Positions 33,203 through 43,978 of a stretch of 64,000 nt of DNA are shown piece by piece. Positions within the stretch are counted from its first letter, which is position 1. The number at the start of each line of letters is the position of its first letter. The notes under the pieces were generated by a model that made no database searches, was not told the DNA's origin, and worked only from the letters and a program-made list of their open reading frames with translations. Source of the stretch: Thermomucor indicae-seudaticae (Eukaryota; Mucoromycota; Mucoromycetes; Mucorales; Lichtheimiaceae); contig JSYX01000131.1 of NCBI GenBank assembly GCA_000787465.1, forward strand, positions 1 to 64,000. The letters are read 5' to 3'. Both the position numbers and the translations under genes were made by a program.

Positions 33203-35847
33203 ATGACAGATTCAACATCTCATGCGCCTGCTGCAGGGCCGATTATTCTTGATTATGAGCCCATATCCTATTTTAAACTTGCAGCTCGATATGCACGAAA
33301 ATTTCCAAAATACGCCAAAAATTACTTGACGAGCTTCTTTCCAATTGTATTTTGGATTCATCGATACAATCTGACATGGCTTATATCGGATATCATTGCG
33401 GGCGTCACTGTTGGCATTGTCGTCGTGCCACAGGGCATGGGTTACGCGAAAATTGCAAACTTGCCACCAGTACGTTATTACAATGGACCTTCTTTTTTTC
33501 CCCCGACTGGCAATAATGGAAACTAATGCATCGTGACTGTTTAGGAATACGGTCTTTATTCATCTTTTGTGGGACTATGCAGTTACTGCTTTTTCGGCAC
33601 ATCGAAAGATATCAGTATTGGACCTACGGCTGTAATGTCTCTTCTCGTGGGTCAGACCATCACAAGGGTGGTCACACCGGATTCTGGATACACAGGTCCT
33701 CAAGTAGGCGTTACACTTGCCTTGTTTGGTGGTATCATTGCCATTGCACTTGGCATGGTACGACTCGGCATCCTTGTCGATTTTATTCCAGGTTAGCGAC
33801 ATAGCCAAAATCTATATGGACGCAATTATTTGCTTACCTTTCTTTTTTTGTTTACATCTCAGAGCCTGCCATTGCTGGTTTCATGACAGGTTCAGCCATC
33901 ACGATTGCTATCGGCCAGTACCCTAAACTGTAAGTGTTTCAGGACAAAGACGCATGAATAAACTCAACTCAGGTCATGTGGTAAGATTTGGTATGACCGG
34001 GATCAACACGAACGATTCAAGCTATCTAGTATTCGGCAATTTCTTTAAGCACCTACCTGACACGCATTTGGACGTCGCTTTTGGTCTTGTCGGCCTTGCA
34101 TTTCTGTACGCGGTGCGATATCTGACCACCTATCTCGGCAAAAAATACCCACGCTACGACAAGATATGGTTCTTCGCCAACATCATGCGCAACGGTGTTC
34201 TCGTGATCTTCGGCACTTTGATCGCCTACCTTGTCCATATCGGCAAATCCGAAAGTCCCATCAGCATCCTGAAAGATGTTCCATCAGGCTTTCGCGCACT
34301 AGGTGTACCAAAGGTTGAACTTGGTTTGTTGTCCGAGGTCGCAGGCACGCTGCCGTCTGTCGTAATCATCTTGATCCTGGAACACGTTGCTATTGCTAAA
34401 TCGTTTGGACGGCGAAACAATTACAAGATCAATCCTGATCAAGAAATCATTGCTATTGGCGTCGCGAACGTCATTGGTGTCTTTTTCGGTATGCCTGAAC
34501 ATGTCCTTTCTTGTGTTGTATCAACCGCTCATAACGGAATATTCCCTATCAGGTGCCTATCCCAACACTGGGTCCTTTTCCAGAACGGCCATCATGGCTC
34601 GCAGTGGTGTTCGAACACCGCTGGCTGGCGTATTCTCTGGAATGGTGGTCCTTCTCTGTCTGTACGTCTTGACGCCTGCATTCTACTACATCCCGGACGC
34701 CATCCTGGCAGCTGTGATTATTCATGCCGTTTCTGACCTTGTGTCGGGACCCAAGTTTGTACAGCATCTCTGGCAAATCAACCCGCTTGAGCTTTTCACA
34801 TTTGTCGCTGCAGTCATTATCACGTTCTTCACCAGCGTCGACTACGGCATTTACGTCTCTGTCGGTCTATCGATCTTTTTTATGCTTATCCGCATTGCAC
34901 GTCCGCGCTACGCTGTTCTCGGCCGCATCCCTGTACGACCTTACAAACCCACCAATGAAAAGAATAACGATGAGAAGTCGCAACCTGAAAGCCAGCAGGA
35001 ATATGTCTATGTCAGCCAAAACCATCCTCGACTTCGTGACCTCGTGGAGCCTCCGCCACCCGGTGTGCTAATCTTTCGGTTTGACGAGTCATTAACGTAT
35101 CCGAACGCAGGCTTCATTTCCGACAAGATTCTGCACTATGTTCAAGACAACTACGTCTCTGGCCAACCGCCTGCAATCAGGAAAGGTGACCGTGCCTGGA
35201 ATGATCCACGACCGATTGTGAAAAAGGAAGACCTGGAAGCTGCACAGCCGGCCCAGGAAGAGTCAGAGCAAAATAAGCTCTATGCGATTGTGCTTGACTT
35301 CTCCGGTGTCAACTTCCTTGATTCCACGGGTGTGCAAGCATTGCTGGATCTACGGCTTGCCATCAATCGCTATGTGGGCCGCGAAATTGAATGGCATTTC
35401 GCGAGTCTCGGCAGCCAATTCATACGCAACACGCTCATAATTAGCGGGTTTGGAAGACAGAACGGACGCGAGTCTCATCCGCTTGAGCTTTTGCCTGTTG
35501 TGCCACAACACAAGGATGGGCTTCGGGAACGGTCATCCATTGTCACTGATCATGAAGACGAGTTGGAAATTGACATTGCCGAGAAGCGATCCAGCTACTA
35601 TTCCATCCGGCCAGCGTCGCAAAGCAAGGACGGGAGTGGCAGCAGCAGTAGTGATGACTCGGCGTCTACTCGTACCTCTCCCACATCCTCCATGGATGGT
35701 AGTAATAATCAAGACAAGACATTGCATTATCCGCTTTTGGAACGCGGTGTTCCTATTGACCGATACCCCTTCTTCCACTGGGACCTGGAAGATGCCGTTC
35801 GCGCTGCGACTTTTGCCAGTTACAAAGCCAGCATGAGCAAAGAGTAA
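33203..35847 (+). CDS. SulP-family sulfate permease with STAS domain
   Basis: This is a plasma-membrane anion transporter, probably sulfate/H+, that supplies sulfur assimilation. The ATG at 33203 opens a short cytosolic N-terminus, then RYNLTWLISDIIAGVTVGIV and VPQGMGYAKIANLPP. The intron 33470-33544 joins to EYGLYSSF, the SulP signature. Further exons give GTSKDISIGPTAVMSLLVGQ, PEPAIAGFMTGSAITIAIGQ, and NDSSYLVFGNFFKHLPD with EHVAIAKSFGRRNNYKINPD, which ends in GVFFG and is joined by an intron (about 34489-34553) to AYPNTGSFSRTAIMARSGVR. The C-terminal STAS domain begins at PPPGVLIFRFDESLTYPNAG and has the core AIVLDFSGVNFLDSTGVQAL. An acidic linker is inserted within it, and a Ser-rich tail follows. 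Five introns are apparent. Confidence 0.93.
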
Positions 35848-36179
35848 TTCTTGTTTCTAGCATTGTACCATAGTCTGCCCTGCAATTTTCCTTTTTGTAA
35901 CATACCCTCCAATAATAAAAAGAAGCGCGCCCCCGCCTCCTTCTCGGTCTGCAATGGCAACAGTTGTGTATGCAAAAACCCAGATATGAGAGTTTCGTCC
36001 AACGCGAACCATGCACTGTCGGAGGCACGTATGCGTAACAAAACCTGCAACCCACATTCCGACACTGTCAAGAAGGTCAACAAATGCAAGGAAAGTGTTG
36101 TCTCTCTTCTTCTCCTCCTTCAATCTCTCTCTTTTCCCTTTTTAAGCAAGAAAGCTGGTCTTTCCTTTCCATTTGTCAA
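35848..36179. other. Intergenic, 3' end of permease and pyrimidine-rich leader
   Basis: No gene. Bases 36100-36170 are strongly pyrimidine-rich just before the ATG of the next gene. Confidence 0.5.
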
Positions 36180-36710
36180 ATGAATTCTCCAGAAACCGAC
36201 TGCATCTCTTGTCTAGTAACAAGCCATGACACCGCGACGATTATCACAGTTATATCAGCGTTTGCCCTTGTGGCGATAATGGGCGCGGCATTAATTATTA
36301 CCGTGCGTCACCGGCGGCGGCGGCAACCTGCTGGACAACAACAAGACCACGAGGATGAGGAGAAACAAGTTGTCACCACTACTACTAAGCAAGTACCTTA
36401 TCATCCGCCTACGCCATTACCAGTCATTGTTCAGAAACTACCCAGGACCCCATTACCTGACAGTGAACATCACATCATGCGACGGGCCCTTCACAAATGC
36501 ATGGCGATGCAGCAGCTTAGTTATAATAGACACCGGTTGCTTCATCGTGTCCGATCGCCAGTAACCACTTACTATAATCATCATCATTATCATCACGGGT
36601 TCAAACGGCGAACAAACTGGCAAATTGCTTGGTGGATGGTGTCTAGAAAGAAGGTTCATGCGTTACCATCTGAGAATAATGACGATGATATTGTCATGGT
36701 GAAACCATAA
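36180..36710 (+). CDS. Single-span membrane protein of unknown function
   Basis: This is a 176-residue single-exon product with no family I recognise. From the ATG at 36180 there is a 20-residue N-terminus containing two Cys (CISC), then one hydrophobic span (ATIITVISAFALVAIMGAAL). A stop-transfer cluster VRHRRRR follows at once, so the N-terminus is predicted outside or lumenal and the remainder cytosolic. The cytosolic part is Thr/Pro-rich (TTTTKQVPYHPPTPLP), then basic and His/Tyr-rich (YYNHHHYHH), and ends with DDDIVMVKP. It lies between the sulfate permease and the aquaglyceroporin, all on the plus strand, with separate leaders. Confidence 0.62.
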   Translation: MNSPETDCISCLVTSHDTATIITVISAFALVAIMGAALIITVRHRRRRQPAGQQQDHEDEEKQVVTTTTKQVPYHPPTPLPVIVQKLPRTPLPDSEHHIMRRALHKCMAMQQLSYNRHRLLHRVRSPVTTYYNHHHYHHGFKRRTNWQIAWWMVSRKKVHALPSENNDDDIVMVKP

Positions 36711-37047
36711 AAAATTGCATGAATGAAGAAATAAAAAAAGTCGGTGAAATGATAATGCCAGCCAAACTCCTCATCATCGATCTCTTTTCTGCATCCGATC
36801 ATTTTCTGCATTGACATGTTTCTATATTCAGACAATGATAATCCTTATTTTTATATCGTCCTCGCCCTTCCCCCCCTTTGCCATGTCGTCTATCAGCAGA
36901 ATCATAATGATATATAAATCCAATCCCCTTCCCTTCCCTTTCTTTATTTCCTTCTTTACAAGACAACAAAGGCTCTCTCTCTCTCCATTCCTTTTCTTTC
37001 TTCCTCCTGTCCCTGCTCCTTTTCCTCCGCTCTTGTCCTGGCGCAAA
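36711..37047. other. Promoter and CT-rich leader of the aquaglyceroporin gene
   Basis: Contains long pyrimidine tracts (36880-37035), including CTCTCTCTCTC near 36975, typical of fungal core promoters and leaders. Confidence 0.5.
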
Positions 37048-38175
37048 ATGTCCGGCAGTTCGCCTACCTTAACTGTGCCATCACACAAAACAATAGATCT
37101 TGAGAAAGCCGAGGCTTATAGTCGAGAAGAAATCATCAACGTGCATTACACGGACGACGACGAAGCGACAGTGACAGCGTCCACAAAGTCAAGTATCGGG
37201 CGGTATGCACATGCTTTTGATGGGATATGGCAATTCAGACATCGAGTAAGTAGTACGGGGAGGGGAAAGGAAACACGTTGTGGGTACTCATTATTATCTA
37301 GCATCGAGATTTCTTGGCTGAATTTTTGGGCACTTTGATCCTTATCTTGCTCGTGGACGGTGTATCAGCCGAACAGATATTAGGTGTTGGCATGAAGTCA
37401 TGGATCACGACGGCTTTTGGCAACGGTATGTTTGTAGCAAGTACTGAATTCAGCTGAAAACTGACTGACAACGACAACAATCAATATAATAGGACTTGCT
37501 GTTCTTTTTGCTATCAGTGTGTGCGGCCACATTTCGGTAACAAACCCCTAATTATCGGCTCCGAAGGTATAGCACAACTGACAATGCTTATTATCCAATA
37601 AGGGCGCGCACATGAACCCTGCTATTACAATCACCTTGTGGTTCTTTCGCAAGTTTCCTGGTCGCAACGTGCCCGTTTATTGTGCTGCTCAATTTCTTGG
37701 CGCCTTTACGGGTGCTGCCGTTCTCTACAGCATCATCACACCAGCCATTGACCAGTTTGACGGCGGCCACCGCGAGATTCTAGGTGAGCACGGCACAGCA
37801 GGCATTTTTGCGACTTATCCACCGCTCTATGTCGGGATTGCCTCCGCTGTCGCTTCTGAAGTCGTCGGCACCGCTCTCCTGACTTTGCTCGTCATGACCA
37901 CGGGCCATCCCAGAAATCAACCCTTCTGCGCCATTCAGGGTGTCGTGGTGGCTTCCGGTATCACGGCCATTCTCCTCGCTATCGGTTACACCTCTGGCTT
38001 CTCCCTTAACCCTGCTCGTGATATCGGTCCACGGGTCTTTACTGCTATCGCTGGTTGGGGTCCCGGCGTCTTTACAGCACATCATTACTATGCCATTGTT
38101 CCCATGTTCGCTCCCTTTCTAGGTGCTTTCGTGGGTGGAGTCTTCTACACCATTTTCATTGATCATACCATCTAA
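37048..38175 (+). CDS. Aquaglyceroporin (MIP family)
   Basis: This is a six-helix channel for glycerol and possibly water. The ATG at 37048 gives a hydrophilic, acidic N-terminus of about 65 residues that ends WQFRHR. An intron then joins to DFLAEFLGTLILILLVDGVS, helix 1. Two more introns follow. The first half-pore has CGHISGAHMNPAITITLWFF (NPA motif) and the second has GYTSGFSLNPARDIGPR. The Asp after NPAR marks the glycerol-conducting branch. Helix 6 ends GAFVGGVFYTIFIDHTI at the stop, 38175, so there is almost no C-terminal tail. Glycerol flux in osmotic adaptation is the usual role of fungal members. No regulatory N-terminal motif of the yeast Fps1 type is seen. Confidence 0.93.
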
Positions 38176-38439
38176 CGAAAAAAGTTTACCCTTAATCATG
38201 TACATAATAAAGAATAAAATCCAAAGAAACTGTACATACACCCGGGAGACAACCTTAACCTTGAACCTGAACGGCATTGGGGGTTACTGCATGCAGCTTG
38301 ACCCCATCTATCGCCATCGGGCTTATTACCTGGCAGTAACATCGCTGAGCTATGCATGCAGAGAAAGGGTTCGAGAACAAGTCCATTTTTATATATGCAA
38401 TGTATGATTAACAATGCAGGAGTATATATATAAATTCCT

Positions 38440-40037
38440 CTATTGTGTCTGACACAACCGAACTTGGTCGATCATGGCAATAGAAGCGCCCAAGCACCAA
38501 CCCGTCTCGGCGCCACGGATTTTCTTGGCTGTACGAACAAGTCTTTCAGATGGTATATCATATCCGATGCGCAATAAGCCATGGATATAAGTCAAGTCAA
38601 GGCAATAATCAGGCGTCTTGGATAATGTCTCGAGCGCATTCGGTACATGCTGGAATGGTTTTGTTTCTCCGCCACATACCCGTCGAGCCAAGTCGCCCAA
38701 CTCTTGCACAGAGAACTCACTCGGCATACCCAGCGGCTGTGTCAAGTCATAAAAGAATGAAAACACATACAGGTCACGCTCCGTGAATGTTTCTGCGATC
38801 GGTGGCTGATATACGCCATCAAACGCACAAGGAATCAGATTGCACTCCTTGTCCTTTTTAAACACACGCTCTACTAGGCCACGGCACTCGGTATGTCCCG
38901 CACCCGTACCAATCAATGTCGTACTGACAGTCTTTTTGTTATGCTCCCAAGTGATAGTCTCTGTGTAGTTGTCCGGTAGACAGGGATGGAAGACATGACC
39001 AGAACCACGCAAGGCTTCTTCTTTCCACGCGTCCACTGCTGCCATCTTGATTTGTTTCCTTGCTTCCTTTAAGCCATAGCCGAGGTACGAGTGCTGGTAA
39101 AGTACATACTCTTCATGACCATAATTCAAGACGTACTTGTGCTCTCCCTCCTGCATCGCCTCTCCTGTCTCACCGAACTTGGGTTCAAACACAATCTGGG
39201 TAGACGCACCACCCAAATCGAAGATGGCTGCCGAATTCCCCTTTTGACCCTTTTTGAGTTTACCCAGCAGATAGTTTACCGTAATCCACGCATAGACACC
39301 TATCAATCAAATCAGTGGGCACAACCAAGCAAGCAAGAAAGAAAGACAATCCGTTACCTTCATCTTTCCCGTCCATGATTTCCACGCCTGCCAATGGAAA
39401 CGGGTAGTTGGTCTCCAGTCGTGTCCTGACTGCATTCAAGATATTCGCACTTTCGTCTTCGCCCAAGAGTCGCAAGCCTGCCGTGGCTTTAACGGCAAGT
39501 GGTGTGCAATGCTGCAATTCAGCCGGAACATTATCCAGCGCAATCTGCATCAATTCGTCCAATGAGGCGGCTGCTGCTTCCGGGTCATCCTTGTACGAGG
39601 ACAGTCCGGGCTCGATAGGGTAAAACACTTCGTCTTCTAGCTCAGGTTCTTCGCGACAATAATTGAACCGATATACGTGTATCCGAGAACCCGACGATCC
39701 AGCGTCAATCATGAGCGCATATTGTACGAGCGGTCGTCCTGGATGCGCTGTGGTGCAATGCTCAGACAAAGCGTTTGGCTCCTCTTCATCAGGCGCTACG
39801 ACTTTTTCTTTTTTTGATTTAAAAGCATGAGCAATTCAAGATTAAGGAAAAGGGAAGACGGGCCACACCTTCAGTCGTTGTTGTTGTTGCAACACTTTGG
39901 TTCTGACTCGTTGTGGTCATTGTCAGTGAATGGTATCGATCGCTTGGAAATAGTAGCCATAGTAATAACATAATGGCGGCGGCGCCAACGGTGCTTTTAA
40001 TGATTAGGGATTTGCGCGATTTGATCGTGTTCATCAT
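38440..40037 (-). CDS. Golgi guanosine-diphosphatase/apyrase (GDA1/CD39 family)
   Basis: This lumenal Golgi enzyme hydrolyses GDP (and UDP) left after glycosylation, so that GMP can be exchanged for incoming GDP-sugar. The preferred ATG at 40037 (MMNTIKSRKS) is followed at once by a membrane anchor, STVGAAAIMLLLWLLF, the type II topology of the family. The frame is open upstream to a GTG at 40142, but no ATG lies there. Apyrase-conserved regions are present in order: LMIDAGSSGSRIHVYRF (ACR1), PLAVKATAGLRLL (ACR2), VEIMDGKDEG joined across an intron to GVYAWITVNYLLG (ACR3), and AAIFDLGGASTQIVFE (ACR4). The C-terminal part ends WCLGASIAMIDQVRLCQTQ at 38440. Confidence 0.92.
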
Positions 40038-42765
40038 TCTTTGGAGCCAACTCCGTTGACGTTCCTGTTTTATGCTAATGGAACTTTGGCGCTGATGGAG
40101 CGAAGATGAAGTAGGTAAAGACAAGCGATCTGTTGAAGCCACCGTGAAAAGAGAGAAAACCCAAGTTATACGTATATATATCTACTGCTGTAACCCAAGA
40201 ATAGAGATCAGGACAGAAAATCTACTAGAAGCGCGGTGCTTCAAATGAGGCCGTGCAAATGGCGAGGTTCCAAGTGCCTGCGAGCGGGTAATTTGATCCT
40301 CAATTATTGGATGAGTTTAACTGGGGCAGCGCGTCGCATATGCCTTTTATGAAACAGACGAGACACAAGATGGCGCACTTAATGCAGTCAAGCTGCGTGT
40401 AGCCGGCGGGAAGAATACCACGTAATTTCATGATCTTTAAAGTAAAATGTATGATGGATCGATATGTTGGCTTGCAGCAAACTATTGATTTCTTGTTCAA
40501 ACAGACTAAGGTACGTGTCTACTTACAACACATCAAACGCCTGCGAAGAAGCCTTGTCCCGCAGTGGCCGTCGTCCGACAGAATCAGCATGATGACACGA
40601 AACCAAACTGGGAAATTTTTATCTTTGACAGATCGCCCAAGGCATCAACCAGAATTTTGACGGTAGCCATTGATTCTTGAATCAATTTGTTGCCAGGGCG
40701 ACATTACCTGACTCGTTCACGCTTTATTCTGCGTATTATTCCTCGGTCATGTTGCTTTATTATCATTACTGAAGTCGTTCGAAAGACAACCGGGAGATTT
40801 CCGTACACAGATCAGTTGCGGAACTCGAGGAACACTATGACAATCCGCGTCCATGTCAGACGTTCACTGTCATTACCAATTCCTGCAAGCAGTTCTTTAC
40901 AAACGTATTGAATGTCACGTCGTTGAGATAGTAGACAAGTATCTGTCAATGTGGAATGTCTTACTTGTACGTGGATTGTGAGGAAACACGTGAGGAATTC
41001 TGGCTAGACCAGAGAAAAGGGCCACATGGGTCCGGCATAACCAGATAAAGCAAACTCTTCATTTTGGGAGCACCAACCACGATCAAGGTTCAACGTGCAA
41101 CATGAGTGTCTTTAGAGCATACGTTCTTTGGAAATAACTTGGGCAAGACGTGATTTCTGATAAGGACCCTTGTATTTGGAGGAATAATAATGGCCCGCAC
41201 AACTTGGACCAAGTTCTTTAAACCGGATAGATCACATTTTTGTTTATATAATAGAATGAGAGCTTCCGGGGCCAATTAAAGAGATTTTCTATTACTATTC
41301 TAGCTGATTTAAATAAAAAAAGTCCTGGATGAGCATCAATAATAAGGGAACCATGTGGGGTTCCCACCTTTAACAGTAATGTTATTAGGGAGATTGCCAC
41401 GTGACTTTTACTATGGCGAAATGCGATGATAACCGTTCTCCAGTCTCAAGAATTTATCTTGTTATGTACCGGTCGTATACGCGTGCCTGAGTACATGCAT
41501 AACATAATAGTCTCCTTTATGCCGCTTAGGGGGGTGGCTTTATAATCATTATTTGGGGCAAGGATGGTGATCAAATCTTTAAGTTTGAGAATGGTCTCTT
41601 CTGTAAACTTTCGCATGTGTGGAGCATATATGTTTCTAGCAGCGGTGAATGTGAAAATATGCCTCTCGCCAACGATCGAAACTTATTTGACGCGCTTGAT
41701 TTCTTCCGTTGGTCGCCCGTCGTCGGGAAGGCTTCTTTCTATGCGCAAATCTGAATAAGCAAGACGGACAGGCACAGGGCTTCATTATCGCTGGGTGTAG
41801 CGAGTTGGCTTTCATGGAAACGTATGTTATTAAAGGCGTGTTTTTGTGCCCAAGTCCAGTCCGTCGTGCTGCAACGGTGACCTCTGCTAGGTAACTAGGT
41901 GTTCCAGTAGCTTCTGCGGAGTTGCAAAAGAGCATTCATCGCAGAGAAGCAATCATTCATGAGGGCTACGAGTTCCGGCGTTGTCGACTCGGATCGGCTC
42001 AACTTGAACACCCATGCTAGGGTTACCACGACTCGACTCGACACGACTCGACTCATGGTGAAAGCTGTTGGATTGAGCAACCGAGAGGCTAACCAGGGTA
42101 ACTCCGATAATAGGGATTCCCATTTTCGAACCAGGCCCCCGCTCGCATCGATTTGTACCCGCGCGTGAATCCAAATGGATTGAGTCACGAGTTAACGAGT
42201 CCAAGGGACTGATTAACCATGAATGCGGATACGAGTTTACGAATTTTTGAGAATCCCTATCCGATAACCAGGCTAACTCAACACACAGGCCGCTTATTTC
42301 AGTTTTCTGAGAATAAAGTTCAGTTGGAAAATGACCGGGGTATGAAAGAAAACTTTTTGTTGTTCTCCCGATGCTTGTGACAATGGTTTTAAAAATGTAT
42401 GCCTATATACGCTGATTTGTTAACACGGCCAAGGCTGTTATGGATCTTCTGACCTTATGTCATCATGTTTATCGTAATAATATACTCACGCGGAGGGGGC
42501 TGAATGGTCAATTGGGGTTTCCTCCGGACCCCAGACGGAAATTGAGCCAACAAGCCGAGGGCGATAAGTGGAATAACTATGATTGGTGGATAACCATAAC
42601 ATTGACAATGCCCGAAGAACGTACAAAAGGGCTTCATCTTCTTTAACCCCGCCTTTTTCTTTGTTCTTTGATTGACCTCCACCACCCCTGCATTACCTAG
42701 GAGATCATACCTCTCTCTATAATCGCCCTTCTCCCAACTCCTTCTTGTCCTGAGCAACTGTAACC
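40038..42765. other. Gene-poor, repeat-bearing region
   Basis: About 2.7 kb without a gene I can support. Upstream of GDA1 (40140-40200) is an AT-rich promoter with TATA-like sequence. At 41560-41935 both strands have coding-like stretches, perhaps a remnant. At 41965-42262 there are clustered CGAGT/ACTCG pentamers and a 10-bp inverted repeat. The segment from 42650 leads into the cyclin promoter. Confidence 0.4.
41965..42240. repeat. Cluster of CGAGT/ACTCG pentamers
   Basis: The pentamer CGAGT or its complement ACTCG occurs about nine times in 275 bases, four of them in the run ACTCGACTCGACACGACTCG near 42032. This is far above chance for a 5-mer. Origin unknown; it could be a fossil minisatellite or the end of a transposon. 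Confidence 0.5.
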
Positions 42766-43373
42766 ATGGAAAGTCCGTCCACAGCCACGGTCTGTTCACG
42801 AAGCCCTGAAGCATTATTGTGTAAGGGTCTCTTTCGATGGGATTTGCATAAAAAGGAAGAAACTTAACGGATTGCCGTTATATAGCCTTCACGACCAACA
42901 CTGCCACATCCGTGTTACCATGCTCAAGACGAGCAAAACCAAAAAGCTTTGTCGCGGAAGCAGAACGGCGTCTACCACCATTGAACGAGTTTATCGCTAC
43001 CCTGTTCCGACGATCCCAACTGCCCCCGTCTGTTTGTCTGGTATCCCTTATTTATCTTCAACGGCTCAAGAAAAGCTTGCCTCGTCATGCGCGTGGCGAC
43101 CTGGACACGCCCTATCGTCTCTTTCTAGCAGCTATCCTGACTGCATCCAAATTCATGTCCGAAGCTGGTTCCGCGTTAACGAGCCTAGATGTGTCTGAAA
43201 TGACAGATCGCGTTTATTCGCCCAAGGACGTCAATGTCATGGAAAGAAGCTTCCTGGGTCTCATCAAGTACGATCTCTTCGTGAACGTCGAGGCTATCAA
43301 GGAGTATCTGAGCATGTACGGCAAGTCGCTTGAGATGGATCTCGTTGAACATGTTCTCGACCGACCCCTTTAA
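42766..43373 (+). CDS. Pho80/Pcl-type cyclin
   Basis: This is a small cyclin of the PHO80-like family, a partner of Pho85-type kinases in nutrient and cell-cycle control. The core reads SFVAEAERRLPPLNEFIATL, FRRSQLPPSVCLVSLIYLQR, TPYRLFLAAILTASKFMSEA and RSFLGLIKYDLFVNVEAIKE, which is one complete cyclin fold. The core exon has no ATG in its own frame. I therefore infer exon 1 from an ATG at 42766 (MESPSTATVCSRSPEALL) with a GTAAGG donor at 42820, joined in frame near 42932. The product is about 165 residues, which is short for the family, and it ends shortly after the fold at VEHVLDRPL. The fold assignment is firm and the 5' joint is inferred. Confidence 0.8.
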
Positions 43374-43978
43374 TCCGCTCCTCCCATGTTTATATTCCTT
43401 CTTCTTGTACATATTTTCTGTTCTTCTTTCTCGTTCTGTGTACATATTAAGTGGCCTTTTAACGCGCCAAATGTAGAGACACGTTCCGGTAACACCGGAT
43501 ACGATGCCTTCTAATGCCCACGTAGTTTTGTATAAAGCAAGCCTTTATCACTTCAAACAAGCCTTTCTTTCCATGCTTTCTGCACCATCGATTCTAATCG
43601 AAGTCAATTGACCTTGACCACAGATCGTTTGAATAATTCCTCTTTCATAATCTGAATGTCATAATCTGTCGGAATAAACGTGCAATACCTGCCTACGGAC
43701 AGCTATGGAGTGCATCATCAATCTCGGTCATAGCATGCATGAAATGCCGCCTACTTATTCAATGTTGCCTCTGACGCCATCTATTTTGTAATCCTGATGA
43801 AATAGCCCTTTACGGTGACCTTCCTAGATGGACGTAGCGTCATGCCATGGACCAAGAATTGATAAACCAACGTGTCTCTCTGAGAGAGAGGGACAAGAAC
43901 AATGCGGTTGCGGAGCTGAGGTGACACAGAATCTTTTTCTTCTTGGCTCTTTCTTCGTTCACGTACAAATTATGCAAC
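43374..43978. other. Intergenic, promoter of NHX exchanger
   Basis: No gene is seen. It contains the cyclin 3' region and the 5' flank of the exchanger. Confidence 0.5.

Noticed and set aside
33526..33808. Overlapping frames inside the sulfate permease
   Set aside because: They are out-of-frame or antisense shadows of an exon whose correct frame encodes conserved SulP sequence.
38366..38385. GGGTTCGAG resembling a tRNA B box
   Set aside because: No matching A box, anticodon arm or acceptor stem could be found around it.
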